DNA of 24,559 nucleotides, from NCBI GenBank assembly GCA_015680685.1, contig MNCI01008390.1, positions 14,208 to 38,766 of the forward strand. The letters run 5' to 3'. Under the pieces are notes generated by a model. The model was not told the DNA's origin and ran no database searches. It saw nothing but the letters and a program-made list of their open reading frames with translations. Of the stretch, positions 8,601 through 16,529 are shown piece after piece; position 1 is the first letter of the stretch; each line of letters begins with the position of its first letter. A program made the position numbers and the translations under genes. Source of the DNA: Gnetum montanum (lineage: Eukaryota > Streptophyta > Gnetopsida > Gnetales > Gnetaceae).

Positions 8601-10504
8601 GCACCAAGGTGAATTTCATTCATCAAGATTTCCAAAATGAATAAATGAGAAGCCACTTGAATAGACAAAATGCAACAGTGAATTTGACTGATCTATATGC
8701 TACCTAATGATAACAAACGAATAAGTACAATGGCCTAATACAAATAACTTGGTACATTATATAAGAAAAGAGATTACAAGCAAAACTGGGAAAGACATAA
8801 CAATACCTGCAATTGAATGTGTTATTTATCAGAACAATTTCTGGTTGACACCATACTGGATGTTGCAATAACAATCTCAATGCATGTGGGTAAGCCAAAC
8901 TCTGAAATGGAGTACCTGAGGAACAACTATTTGAGAACATGAGATAACCAACTACAATGACTACGCAGAAGTTATAAATATAAGTCATACAAGTCCATAA
9001 AAAAATTTAACCCATAATGTAGACTCCTTGTGGCCATTGATCAGAAACACATTTCTTCAGGATAACATCTTTAAAATAGATATGTAAGGTTAAAAAGCAT
9101 GCCATGTATGTAAATGCATAATCCATTCAAAAAAATACTACCAAACAAAAAGACTACAACCTAGTAATTTCAATAATATAGGATGACAACCTATTGTCAG
9201 GTTGGAGTGATGGTAAGGTACTCATTTCATAGGTTGTAATACCTAGGTTCAAGCTTGAGAACAGCCACTTGAAAAGAGGTTAGATTTTCACTTATCTACC
9301 AGCCCTCACACAAACCTACTTGGTAGGATGAGCATTGAGTCTCTAGGTGATGATCCTTTTAGGATGACAGCCTTTTTTATTACGTAATAAAAATTGAAGT
9401 GCCTGGAAGCAAGCCTTTGAAGTCCACCACAGGTAATAGTTTGGTCACAGATTGGGCAGAAATCTTGTGTGTGTAAAGAAACACAAGGTCAATTCCTGGC
9501 AAAAATTGATATTTAAGCATGTTATGATCAGTAAGGAGAAAAGAATCACTCTTCCAAGATAACAATTCCATTCCTAGTTCTTTGCTGTTTTATCTGTAGA
9601 TTGTGATCCATGGATGGCTTATGACATTAAAAATTCATTACACAATTATGAATTATCTTGGTCCAAACACCAACCACTTAACTAATTTTTCCCCTTATTC
9701 ATGAACAAAAGAGCAAAGTGTTGCACTCCAAATAGGCAGTCATTTTTATTTGAAGCATGAGCATGTAGATCCAATAGCACAAGAACACAAAAACTCACAA
9801 GGACACATTTACATTCCATTGCAACAACAACGTTGTCATCCTAATTAATTTAACCTTATGGCCTAAAGCATGCCTAATTTTGAATTGGATAATTCACATC
9901 ACATTTTTGCTTGTGTCAACCATTCAATCCTTTTCACATAATTTCTCTGAATATATGTTTTTCAGCGATGTAAAGCAGAATCACAGCAGTGTCTTGTGGG
10001 TGTNTGCTGAAAAACATATATTCAGAGAAATTATGTGAAAAGGATTGAATGGTTGACACAAGCAAAAATGTGATGTGAATTATCCAATTCAAAATTAGGC
10101 ATGCTTTAGGCCATAAGGTTAAATTAATTAGGATGACAACGTTGTTGTTGCAATGGAATGTAAATGTGTCCTTGTGAGTTTTTGTGTTCTTGTGCTATTG
10201 GATCTACATGCTCATGCTTCAAATAAAAATGACTGCCTATTTGGAGTGCAACACTTTGCTCTTTTGTTCATGAATAAGGGGAAAAATTAGTTAAGTGGTT
10301 GGTGTTTGGACCAAGATAATTCATAATTGTGTAATGAATTTTTAATGTCATAAGCCATCCATGGATCACAATCTACAGATAAAACANAAATGGAGGAGAC
10401 TTGCGATACAGTTTCATTACGAATCCAACACTTTGATGTTGAATTTTCACCGTCGCAGATTTTTCTACCGACTTACGCTCTTTTTCTCGTTTTCGCTGGT
10501 GCAT
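2501..10504 (-). CDS. Split gene for an NHL-repeat protein (EMB1974-like), partial
   Basis: This is a multi-exon gene model built by hand from splice borders and protein similarity; it continues past the left edge. The predicted product has a thioredoxin-like N-terminal part containing a W-L-N motif and a strand-like FLVAV segment, then NHL repeats (GRYIFVADTLHHYIIV; GSFPGFEDG; CLYFADSE). From memory, this order matches plant NHL-domain proteins such as Arabidopsis EMB1974, thought to act in an organelle; that identification is recall, not a search. All introns have GT-AG ends and the phases agree across every junction except the gap between 6748 and 6451, where about 50 residues of the family seem to be missing. 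Introns are 104 to 2441 bp long and the first is about 1.56 kb as assembled. LINE, SINE and LTR fragments sit in the introns. It may be a real gene with an unseen exon or a pseudogene. Confidence 0.75.
2615..3750 (-). other. Intron between NHL exons 7 and 8
   Basis: This is a 1136-bp intron with GTGAGT at its 5' end (3750) and CTAG at its 3' end (2615). It is AT-rich and I see no transposon or other gene in it. Confidence 0.75.
3751..3851 (-). CDS. Exon 7 of the NHL gene (first NHL repeat)
   Basis: The 101-bp exon runs from TTTTTTTTCAG to the consensus donor GTGAGT. It encodes an NHL repeat with GRYIFVADTLHHYIIV and ends VLDC. The pattern small-x-D-T-x-x-H-x-I-x-V is diagnostic for NHL repeats. 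It ends in phase 0 and joins the next exon to read C-I-G-S, the usual family junction. Its acceptor lies next to a 103-bp tandem duplication in the intron. Confidence 0.9.
3861..4066. repeat. 103-bp tandem duplication (two copies)
   Basis: Copies at 3861-3963 and 3964-4066 differ at only a few positions. Each begins AATACATGTATT and contains GTATCAAATAATGTA and CATTTAAAAGAGACTT. The first copy abuts the polypyrimidine tract of the acceptor for exon 7 of the NHL gene, so each unit may carry a copy of upstream splicing sequence such as a branch site. Confidence 0.9.
4354..4500 (-). mobile_element. Probable L1-type LINE 3' end with poly(A)
   Basis: Read on the minus strand, the segment has a CTCCTCCTTTTGTATCTGGG stretch, then ATTAATATATTCTC, then an A-tract at 4363-4354. 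This layout is typical of plant L1 3' untranslated ends. Target-site repeats were not found, and the 5' border is arbitrary. Confidence 0.4.
4555..4721 (+). mobile_element. tRNA-derived SINE-like copy 1
   Basis: The unit is clearly related to 9193-9360. They share a B-box-like GGTTCGAACTT (4597-4607 here), ACAGCCAC-x-GAAGAGGTTAG, ATCTAC-A-CCCT, CCTACTT-G-AT-GAGCA and GATGATCCTTTT-AGGA. The upstream part is weakly tRNA-like, with a poor A box. It sits immediately left of a LINE tail. Confidence 0.6.
4745..4843 (+). mobile_element. RTE-type LINE 3' end, second copy
   Basis: It encodes DLALHRGKWQKRTLVANP and a stop, then GTGACAAGGCTAGGATGATG with a short ATG-repeat tail. It is the same family as 42-300, but truncated further at the 5' side. 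It is in the same orientation, antisense to the NHL gene, inside the intron between exons 6 and 7. Confidence 0.75.
4844..5780. other. Intron sequence without recognised features
   Basis: This stretch is part of the 2441-bp intron between NHL exons 6 and 7. It is AT-rich with no convincing coding frame on either strand. Confidence 0.6.
5790..6038 (+). mobile_element. RTE-type LINE 3' end, third copy
   Basis: The decayed motif RLR-stop-FS (W-to-stop and G-to-S) is at about 5835, followed by AP and RRSHFIEVD, then ALNRSECQTRIHITNP. All are in the order of an RTE reverse-transcriptase tail. It ends GATAAGGCTAGGATGATGAT. It is more diverged than the other two copies. Confidence 0.7.
6293..6451 (-). 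CDS. Exon 6 of the NHL gene (linker before the NHL repeats)
   Basis: The 159-bp exon lies between a GCTTCACAG acceptor and a GTAATT donor. It starts with two bases that complete a codon and carries 52 whole codons without a stop. It is rich in Ser, Glu and Leu, then ends KDPVVCHLWRDFLLFFP. This matches the family's pre-NHL segment, which has a Pro, an aromatic-Leu run and F-P just before the first repeat. The last base A joins GT of the next exon to give Ser. Confidence 0.75.
6748..6777 (-). CDS. Short exon 5 of the NHL gene, or truncated remnant
   Basis: After a GTGACAG acceptor the frame reads IPKVFLELM and then CAG TAT TAA. Related proteins have a strand of the form FPxLxxMxxQY here. The Q-Y pair is conserved, but an in-frame TAA follows directly. 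If the GTATTA inside the Q-Y codons serves as a donor, the exon is 30 bp and ends in phase 2. The next recognised exon then does not join in frame, so at least one exon of phase 2 to phase 1 is missing. Confidence 0.5.
6882..7041 (-). CDS. Exon 4 of the NHL gene (thioredoxin-like part)
   Basis: The 160-bp exon runs from a TTTTTCAG acceptor to a GTATTT donor. It encodes YSYQWLNLKND, then GKGVVFLVAV, then SLKYVQQR. The W-L-N motif, the hydrophobic strand and the helix ending in Q-Q-R are all landmarks of the family's thioredoxin-like domain, in the right order and at the right spacing. There is no internal stop. The terminal AG is completed by the first base of the next exon to Arg, as in relatives (QQRFP). 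Confidence 0.75.
7042..8358 (-). other. Intron between NHL exons 3 and 4
   Basis: The 1317-bp intron has donor GTTTTG at 8358 and acceptor CAG at 7042. It contains a T-tract at about 7503-7530 and a tRNA-like unit at 8135-8190. Confidence 0.65.
8135..8195 (-). mobile_element. tRNA-like SINE head or tRNA relic
   Basis: On the minus strand an A box TAGTTAAGGAG (8187-8177) fits the consensus TRGYNNARNNG exactly. A B-box-like GGCTCAATCCC follows at 8152-8142. The spacing is near that of a tRNA promoter, but I could not draw a full cloverleaf, so a SINE head is more likely than a functional tRNA. Confidence 0.45.
8359..8447 (-). CDS. Exon 3 of the NHL gene
   Basis: The 89-bp exon follows an ATCTCACAG acceptor and ends before GTTTTG. 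It encodes 29 whole codons ending in DFLTYVRSALENLE. This matches the helix that precedes the W-L-N motif in the plant family, where an F-I-x-x-x-L-x-x-x-E-G pattern is usual. The final G (phase 1) is completed by the next exon to Gly, restoring the expected E-G pair. Confidence 0.65.
8807..8915 (-). CDS. Candidate exon 2 of the NHL gene
   Basis: The exon lies between a TTCCTCAG acceptor and a GTATTG donor. It is 109 bp: two bases, 35 codons and two bases, with no stop. It encodes an unconserved N-terminal stretch containing the motif YPHALRLLLQHP. The terminal AG joins the first G of the next exon to give Arg. Support comes from splice signals and phase only, because this part of the family is poorly conserved. 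Confidence 0.5.
9193..9360 (+). mobile_element. tRNA-derived SINE-like copy 2
   Basis: The 168-bp unit has a B-box-like GGTTCAAGCTT at 9246-9256 and is homologous to 4555-4721. Candidate 13-bp target-site repeats flank it: AGGATGACAACCT at 9180-9192 and AGGATGACAGCCT at 9361-9373, which match at 12 of 13 positions. It lies in intron 1 of the NHL gene. Confidence 0.65.
9586..10386. repeat. Perfect 381-bp inverted repeat with 39-bp spacer
   Basis: The arms are 9586-9966 and 10006-10386. They are exact reverse complements over every line I compared, with no indel, because paired coordinates always add up to 19972. The spacer is 9967-10005. An N stands at 10004, one base before the right arm begins, and another at 10387, directly after it ends. 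This strongly suggests an inverted copy pasted in during assembly or gap filling. If the copy is spurious, intron 1 is about 0.4 kb shorter than assembled. Confidence 0.97.
10477..10504 (-). CDS. Candidate first coding exon of the NHL gene
   Basis: An ATG at 10504-10502 is followed by nine codons and one base, then a consensus donor GTAAGT at 10476-10471. The leftover base (phase 1) fits the two-base start of the next exon at 8915. The frame stays open upstream of the ATG to a TGA at 10729-10727 and includes a basic stretch FVRRLSK resembling an organellar presequence, but has no earlier ATG. The true start may therefore differ, or an upstream ATG has been lost. Local sequence is richer in GC and CpG than the surrounding introns, as expected near a promoter and first exon. 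No clear TATA box was found. Confidence 0.4.
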
Positions 10505-11250
10505 GCTAAGATGGAAGCCTGCAAATGCGTTTGCAGAGCCTTCGGTGCAAACAGTCTGTGTGTTCCGTTCATTCTCCCACCTACTCTCCTTGCTTAGCCT
10601 CCTAACAAAGTATCTTACTTCTTCATGGAAGACATTTAGCTTTGCGTAAGATTTTGGCCTTGTTTTAAGTAAAGGTGGGAAAGGAAAACATTTATTTTTA
10701 ACAATATTTAACCTCAGAATACATATTCAAATTAGACCTTTATATCCTGTTAATATTCATGAGAATCACACTTATAATTTGAGCTATTCAATTAAGAGTT
10801 TTACCTTAAAAAGGAGGATTTCGAAGGGATCAAGATCCTTAAAAAATATTAATAATAAGCAAAAAAATAAATTTAAAGTACATCACATATTTGACAACAT
10901 AAAAAATAATATAGAAAGAAAAAATATTCCAATTTTACAAATGTTTGATTAAGTATACAACCTTACAATTGATGCTTTAAAATGCACGTGATGAAAATTA
11001 ATTGTTAGTAAGGAGGAGATTCCAATCCTAACAACATTTAGATCACTTTCAACATCCATGCTTGAACTTAAAATAGCAAAAGGATTCGAGATAGAGAGTT
11101 ATGGCTTAATGCTAATATTTGCATCAAAGCAAGATTCACCAAAAGATGATTGAACAACTTCTAGGTGACCTTTACCTCAATGCTTATTTTACTTTTTTTA
11201 GTTGACAATATTCCTATCAAATATGAAAAAATGTCCTACAAGCTCTTTGT
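10505..11250. other. Upstream region of the NHL gene
   Basis: Up to about 10640 the sequence is CpG-containing and probably transcribed leader or promoter. From 10680 it is strongly AT-rich, without a recognised feature. No TATA box could be placed with confidence. Confidence 0.4.
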
Positions 11251-11255
11251 TTGTC

Positions 11256-11548
11256 TTTAGTACAAGTAAAAATATTCACATAAGCTTTTGTCTTTTCTAA
11301 ATTCTTTATTATCATTGGATCATTCTTATTATTGATATTAATGACATTTTTCATTTCTTCACCTTGAGATTGTTTTTTTCTATCTTTAGCTCTTTGTCCA
11401 AAGTAATTAATGCTTTATTTAGTACAAGTAAAAATATTCACAAAGATTTTGTCTTTTCTAAATTCTTTATTATCATTTAATCATTCTTAGCGTTGATATT
11501 AATTGGATTTTTCATTTTTCACCTTAAGATTGTTTTTTCCATCTTCAA
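11256..11548. repeat. Direct repeat of about 130 bp, offset 162 bp
   Basis: Copies at about 11256-11391 and 11418-11548 share TTTAGTACAAGTAAAAATAT, GTCTTTTCTAAATTC, CATTCTTA, TTGATATTAAT and AGATTGTTTTTT. They are separated by a non-repeated segment of some 26 bp. They lie in the decayed retroelement tract. Confidence 0.85.
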
Positions 11549-11579
11549 CTTCTTCTTCTTTTAGTAGAAAAGAACAAAC

Positions 11580-11650
11580 ATTAAACAAATGCCCTTCACA
11601 ATGGCAAAAGTTGCAAGAATTAGGAAAATTATATTATGTAATTGGATGAA
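11580..11650 (-). pseudogene. Zinc-knuckle relic (C-X2-C-X4-H-X4-C)
   Basis: The minus strand encodes CNFCHCEGHLFNVC, a perfect CCHC spacing as in retroelement nucleocapsid domains, followed by an acidic and basic run. It lies downstream of the element A RNase H relic. It could be a fragment of another element's gag or, less likely, part of a decayed integrase zinc domain. Frame continuity on either side is poor. Confidence 0.45.
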
Positions 11651-12039
11651 TGTAAGTCTTCCTACATGCTTAATACGGTTAAGAAGATTGATTTCAAAAA
11701 AAAAAAAAGACATCTAGGAAAAGCACATGTTATAGAAATTGATTTCATGTGCAATTTGTAGGACTCTTTGTTGACTTTCTTCTAAAGTACATCATCTTAT
11801 CAACCCGTCAACACATATTTTATAGAGGTTTCCATTAATTTTCATATACCTTTTTACCCTGTGGAGAAACTATTTTCTTTTTCTTTTTTATTTTTTGTTT
11901 CTCATCCCATTCAACAAGAAGCTCTTGTGTAGTAAGATATGTCATATAATTAGTAATTCATGACTTCACTATTGAGTCTACAACAATTGTTGTTTTTGTG
12001 AATAAATTTTCATCAAGAAATTGATTTGATACTAGTTCA

Positions 12040-12530
12040 TCATTTTCCTAAAATTCCCATCTTAACCTTGATAAGTAATTTACTACAATATTTTGAATTC
12101 CTTTTTTATCAATCATTGTGATGTCAAATTCTTGCAAAATAGTGAACCCTCTTATCACTCATGAACTTACTGCTAGTTTAGTCATCAAAAACCTAATAGC
12201 ACTATGATTAGTATAGACATAAATAGAGTACCCAAACACATGTATGAATTTTTCAAGTGCATACACCATAGCCATAAGCTCCTTCTCTGTCATGGTGTAA
12301 TTGACTTGTGCCCTGATGATGCTTTGGCTAGTGCAGTGTATATAATAAGGTCATTTTTTATCATAAAGTTGAGTTTATATTGCTTTCAATGCATATTTTG
12401 AAACATCTACCATAATGTAGAAAGGCTTGGACCAATTCGAAGCTCAAAAGATTGGTGTCTTGATGAAATTCTATTTTAGGGTCTTGAATGCTTTCTCACT
12501 TTTGTTTGTCCACCGAAATGATGCATCTTT
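12040..12530 (-). pseudogene. Ty3/gypsy RNase H relic (element A)
   Basis: The minus strand reads SKPFYIMVDVSKYALKAI, then NYTMTEKELMAMVYALEKF, then VYTNHSAIRFLMTK, then IDKKGIQNIVVNYLSRL. These are the gypsy RNase H blocks: D-A-S-x-x-A-L-G-A, T-T-E-K-E-L-L-A, Y-T-D-H, and D-K-K-G-x-x-N-x-V-A-D-x-L-S-R-L. The D of TDH is N here, and several in-frame stops are present, so it is inactive. Confidence 0.85.
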
Positions 12531-12719
12531 CTTTGTTAGTTCGACTAGCAGGTTTGCAAACTTTGAAATTTTCCAATAAATCTCCTATAATATCTTGTAT
12601 GGCCAAGAAATGAGTTGACATCTTTAACTATTTATGATCATTAAGTGATGTTGTGAATGACTTTGATATTTTCTAGATCTACCTCTAATCCTTAATGAGC
12701 CATCTTGAATCATTAAATG

Positions 12720-13520
12720 GCTCTTTTGCCAATTGAGTTTTAGATTAGTTTCAATACATCTTTTCAAAACTTACTTTAAATGATCCAACACTTGTTTGAA
12801 ATCTAGCCTATATGTAGAAAAATCATTCACAAATACTTCAAATTCATTGCCAATATGATTTTGGAAGATGCTTAGCATAAGTCACTGAAAAGTAGTGAGA
12901 GCATTACACAAGCCAAAGGGTATTTGCTTGTATGCAAATATTCCCCATGGACTAGTAAATGTGATCTTCTACTAATCTTCTGGTGCAATGCAAATTTGGT
13001 TATACCCACTATATTTGTCTAAGAAACTATAGTACTAGTGTCTTGCATTGGTATTTAAGACTTTGTCAACAAATGGTAAAAGGAAATGATCCTTGAATAT
13101 TTCCATGTCGAATAATCAAATTTTAATGAAGACCCTTCACTTGCCACCTTTCTTTGGTATAATGACTAATGGACTAATCCATTTAATGTCTACTATGAGA
13201 TAGATGAACCCTTTAATAGTTTCTCCAATTCTTGTTTGATAATTTCTTTAATTTTGGGATTCAATCTTCTTTGAGGTTGATGACGTGGTTTAATTGCTGG
13301 ATCTATATAGATTTGGTATTGATAGATGCATAGATCAATGTTAGTAATTCCATCATAGGACCATGCAAATGCAGTCAAAAATTTATTCACCACTTCCAAT
13401 AATTTTCTCTTTTGCTCTTTATCAAGATTGACATTTATGATTGTTGGTTTTTTATTGTTTTGAAAAGCATATTCTAGTGCATCTAGTAGGACCTTTAGTT
13501 CTAGAGGTTCTAGTTCGTAC
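12720..13520 (-). pseudogene. Ty3/gypsy reverse transcriptase relic (element A)
   Basis: The first part, 13520-13200, is open and contains LDALEYAFQ, LTAFAWSYDGI and KEIIKQELEKLLKG. A one-base frameshift near 13201 leads into FIYLIVDIKWISPLVIIPKK. Further on come FLDKYSGYNQI, FGLCNALTTFQ and FEVFVNDFS. The usual catalytic motif F-V-D-D reads F-V-N-D, so a metal-binding Asp is lost. Stops are scattered through the second part. Confidence 0.9.
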
Positions 13521-13944
13521 TTTTCTGTTATCTCTAAATATCCCCATTCAATGTCCTCTACTTATCATGATTTCATGTAGGAAGGTTACCTTCTTAATTA
13601 TTCTAGCTTATCTATTTCTTCGACATAGGCACTTGTAATTTTATCCAAAGGTTTTAGGCATATGTTAGATTCTACTTCTTTTTTAGTTATCAATCACTAG
13701 GTACCTTCTTTTCTAGTGACTATTGCATACAAACACTATTGTACACACATGTATTCGACACATCTATTACATGCTATAATATCCTCGTGTTTTGTGGTCT
13801 AAATCTTCTCCTCACAATTTCACCCATTGTTAGTATATGTGATACATGGAATTCTCCTTCTCTAGATAACTCTAGCTTCATCCTCATATATTTGCATGGA
13901 CAAGTCTCTAATTCCAAGGTTGATGTCCATAATGCTAAGCCATG

Positions 13945-14002
13945 CTCTTTTCATGATTATGGGAAATCTCCCTCTCTTTTCATGATTATGGGAAATCTCC
14001 CT
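13945..14002. repeat. 29-bp perfect tandem duplication
   Basis: Two copies, 13945-13973 and 13974-14002, contain CATGATTATGGGAAATCTCC. The duplication lies in the decayed segment between protease and RT of element A; being identical, it is probably younger than most of the decay. Confidence 0.95.
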
Positions 14003-14079
14003 TTGTTCTTTCCCACATGTATAACTAGGAAATTAGCAAGATCAGACTAACCACTCATGGTAGTGATTACATCCTTCAC

Positions 14080-14301
14080 TTATTTAAGTGGAACAACAAT
14101 TGACTGATCTGCAAGCTCTAATAAAAAGTTACTCTTCTTCAGTGAGAGAAGATTCCAAGCTTTGAACATATCATGTGAAATAAGATTTACTCTTGACCCA
14201 GAATCCAATAGAGGCTTGCATTGTTTATGTCCTGCTATTTGAAGATAGACTAACAAACTTCTAAGATTTGTTCTTTTCTTAGGAAGTGCTCTTGCTTTCA
14301 T
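14080..14301 (-). pseudogene. Retropepsin (protease) relic of element A
   Basis: The frame reads CKPLLDSGSRVNLISHDMF and later LELADQSIVVP. The L-L-D-S-G-S core holds the catalytic Asp of an aspartic protease (D-T/S-G). The flanking N-L-I and L-x-L-A-D-x-S blocks are typical of plant Ty3/gypsy proteases. It is open for about 70 codons, but the frame is broken on both sides. Confidence 0.85.
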
Positions 14302-14429
14302 CTAATGGGTTACTGCTTATGTAAGCATGACAGTTATAAGGCTCTTCTCTTTGGATGTTTTAAGCATAGTATTTTCTTAATGGATGTGTGTGGATGGGGC
14401 ATAGTTAGTTAAATTCTTCATTCTTCAAA

Positions 14430-15780
14430 CCTTTTCTAGACTTTTCCTAAAGAAGGAATGTTTCCTAGCTCTTAGTTCGATCGTTATCACACCTCTTATG
14501 TAGTGACTGTCATGGTAGTGCTCTTTTAATATGGTTGTGTTGGCAGTTCCTCTTGCATAACTGGTGGTGGTATCGGTGGTAAACTATTGAAAGCTTGGAT
14601 TGAAAAGATAGCTACTGGTTGGGGTATGCAAGAGTTTGGATCCATGTGGGAGGTAACCTGTCTATGATACTCTAATGGATAGTAGGGTTATGAAGTATCA
14701 ATAGAAGTATTCCATGGAGAGATCAAACATTGGATGTAGTATCCATAGGGATTTGGTTACATGTATGGATACTATTGCCTTGACAGTGGAATTCCCCACA
14801 TTTGTGGTTGTTGTGATTATTGCTGATATTGTTCTTGCAGTTAAGGATAAGCCCCACTTGGATAGTATGATTGTTGCTAGGATTTTCGAAAATTGCCTTG
14901 TTGATAAGTTAACTATCTAGGTATTTGTTTCTTGAAAAATTTCAGATTAAGTACATATGCCCCAGACTCTTGTAAGTGGGCCATAACCAAACAAAATTAC
15001 TTAGGATGTTTACACTAGCACACTTTACATCCTTCGTCATCTTTTAAATTGAAGCTTGTTATTTCCTCTACTACAACAAATTTTCCTTTATTCCTGTAAT
15101 TTTCTTGTTCATTATATCTTCTTTTCTTTCTATATTTGCTTTTATTTAGGGCTTATTTAATCTTTTCCTCTATTATCTTTAGTGTTGTAGTAAATTTCTC
15201 ATCTATTGAATCCCACATTTTCGCTACCTTTGTTGTAATGTCATTAATCGATTTTTGAATTGGTAGAGTCTTTTATTGGATCATATCTTCCAAAGTTTTT
15301 TCTTCTTGTGACTCACATATTCTTACATCCCCTTTTCTCATTTCTGGATCTCTATTGTATTCTTCTATTGCATTTTTTTCTTAGCTCTTCTTTTCTTACC
15401 ACTTGGTTAATGAGTCTTTGAATTTGATGAGCTATCATTTCATGTAATATGCCTTGGGCATATTACAACCCATTGATGATATGTTTGAGTTATTTCCTTT
15501 GAGAAAATTTATGGCCAAGGCATCTATGAAAACATGAATAGTACATGTCCATTGTTGCATCAAAGGATTTATCTATCCCTTTGATAAATCATTCAATGGG
15601 CTGCATTAATGCATCCTTGTTGACATAGCCCCATCGACATAGTGTCTGTCTTTCCCTATATAAGTGCATGTACCCCTTGCATTTATGGCATGTTAAGTCA
15701 ATAGATTAGCCAAGTTCTTGCAGTTCTCTTCCATCAAAGTTAGAATATTTTCTAAGTGCCTATAGTAGGACTTCAAGAAC
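14430..15780 (-). pseudogene. gag relic of element A
   Basis: The minus strand encodes SFDATMDMYYSCFHRC, GHKFSQRK, LKHIINGL, YAQGILHEMIAHQIQRLINQ and VVRKEELRKK. It aligns block by block with the gag of element C (for example GMYAQGQLYELRTHQVQELI). The C-terminal half, about 14940-14500, is rich in Pro, Tyr and Gln, as in element C. Stops are frequent. It is followed by the protease of the same element. Confidence 0.75.
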
Positions 15781-16299
15781 TGTACAAATCCTTATTCAAA
15801 CATTAATGAACCTAAACACTTTGATGTGCTAGCAATAAAGACAAGATTCTTGGAACTCTTTGTAGCACTTAAGAAAGCTTAATATTTCCATTCATACACT
15901 TTACTATTTATGCATTTTACAATAATGTCCATAGCTAATTAATATTGTTAATGCATGGTAATCCTAGATGTGTTATCACTTGGTTCACCTAGTAGCCTAA
16001 TACTTGACAACCCAATAGCATTCCTAACAAGTTCAGGATGTGCATGGAAGGTGGACTCGAATGCCTATGTTAGGATAATTAGATTAAAGCATTAGATAGT
16101 TAATTAGTTAATTCATAATTATTTACCTTGTTCCACACTTAGACTAAAATCAAATAAAATATAAATATATAAATAAAAATCATGTGCCTTGGCATACACT
16201 TAACCATACACTTGCACTTACACAAGTGAAGCCAAGAAGATAATGATCACGTCTTTAAGTCACTACCTTGCCTATTGTGCATTTAGGAGCTAAAGTCCA

Positions 16300-16374
16300 T
16301 AGAATTTGATTTGATTTCTAGTGCAATGCTTGTGATTTGTATGGTTGGATGGAGGGACTACTCGCTACTCATCA
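16300..16374 (+). repeat. 3' end of the 5' LTR of element B
   Basis: The end reads GTATGGTTGGATGGAGGG, then CTCGCTACTCATCA. This matches the reverse complement of the outer end of the element C LTR (GTATGGTTGAGTGTAGGGG, CTCGCCACTCATCA). The terminal ACTCATCA is identical. A PBS follows directly. The left border cannot be placed because the sequence diverges strongly. Confidence 0.7.
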
Positions 16375-16375
16375 T

Positions 16376-16393
16376 TAGCACTGTTGCTAGGGA
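16376..16393 (+). other. tRNA-Asp-type primer-binding site of element B
   Basis: TAGCACTGTTGCTAGGGA matches the sequence complementary to the plant tRNA-Asp 3' end (TGGCGCCGTTGCCGGGGA) at 13 of 18 positions. All five differences are C-to-T or G-to-A, mostly at CpG. It sits one base after the LTR end. Confidence 0.75.
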
Positions 16394-16529
16394 CATTAGT
16401 TAGCTAAGTGTGCTACATAGGAAAGATCATGAAATTCCCTAAGGACGTTGAAAAAAAAAACTTAAAGCAAAATCATTAGAAAAAATATAATATTACTAAA
16501 TGCACACTAGTTTTGAGAAATCACTAATA

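Larger units (their letters stand above)
11590..15800 (-). mobile_element. Element A: old Ty3/gypsy relic (gag-PR-RT-RH)
   Basis: Read on the minus strand, a gag relic, a retropepsin, a reverse transcriptase and an RNase H follow each other in normal gypsy order. The gag is of the same family as elements B and C. The LTRs were not identified, and the left border is uncertain. All frames carry many stops and some frameshifts. It may represent the autonomous relative of element C. Confidence 0.75.

Noticed and set aside
9586-10386. Hairpin or microRNA precursor, or MITE
   Set aside because: The arms are perfectly identical, far longer than a microRNA precursor, and bounded by Ns. The outer ends show no transposon terminal motif or target duplication.
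10361-10597. Plus-strand frame of 78 codons
   Set aside because: It crosses the N at 10387 and is the antisense of the candidate first exon of the NHL gene.
14714-14920. Plus-strand frame of 68 codons
   Set aside because: It is antisense to the Pro/Tyr/Gln-rich gag C-terminal relic of element A.
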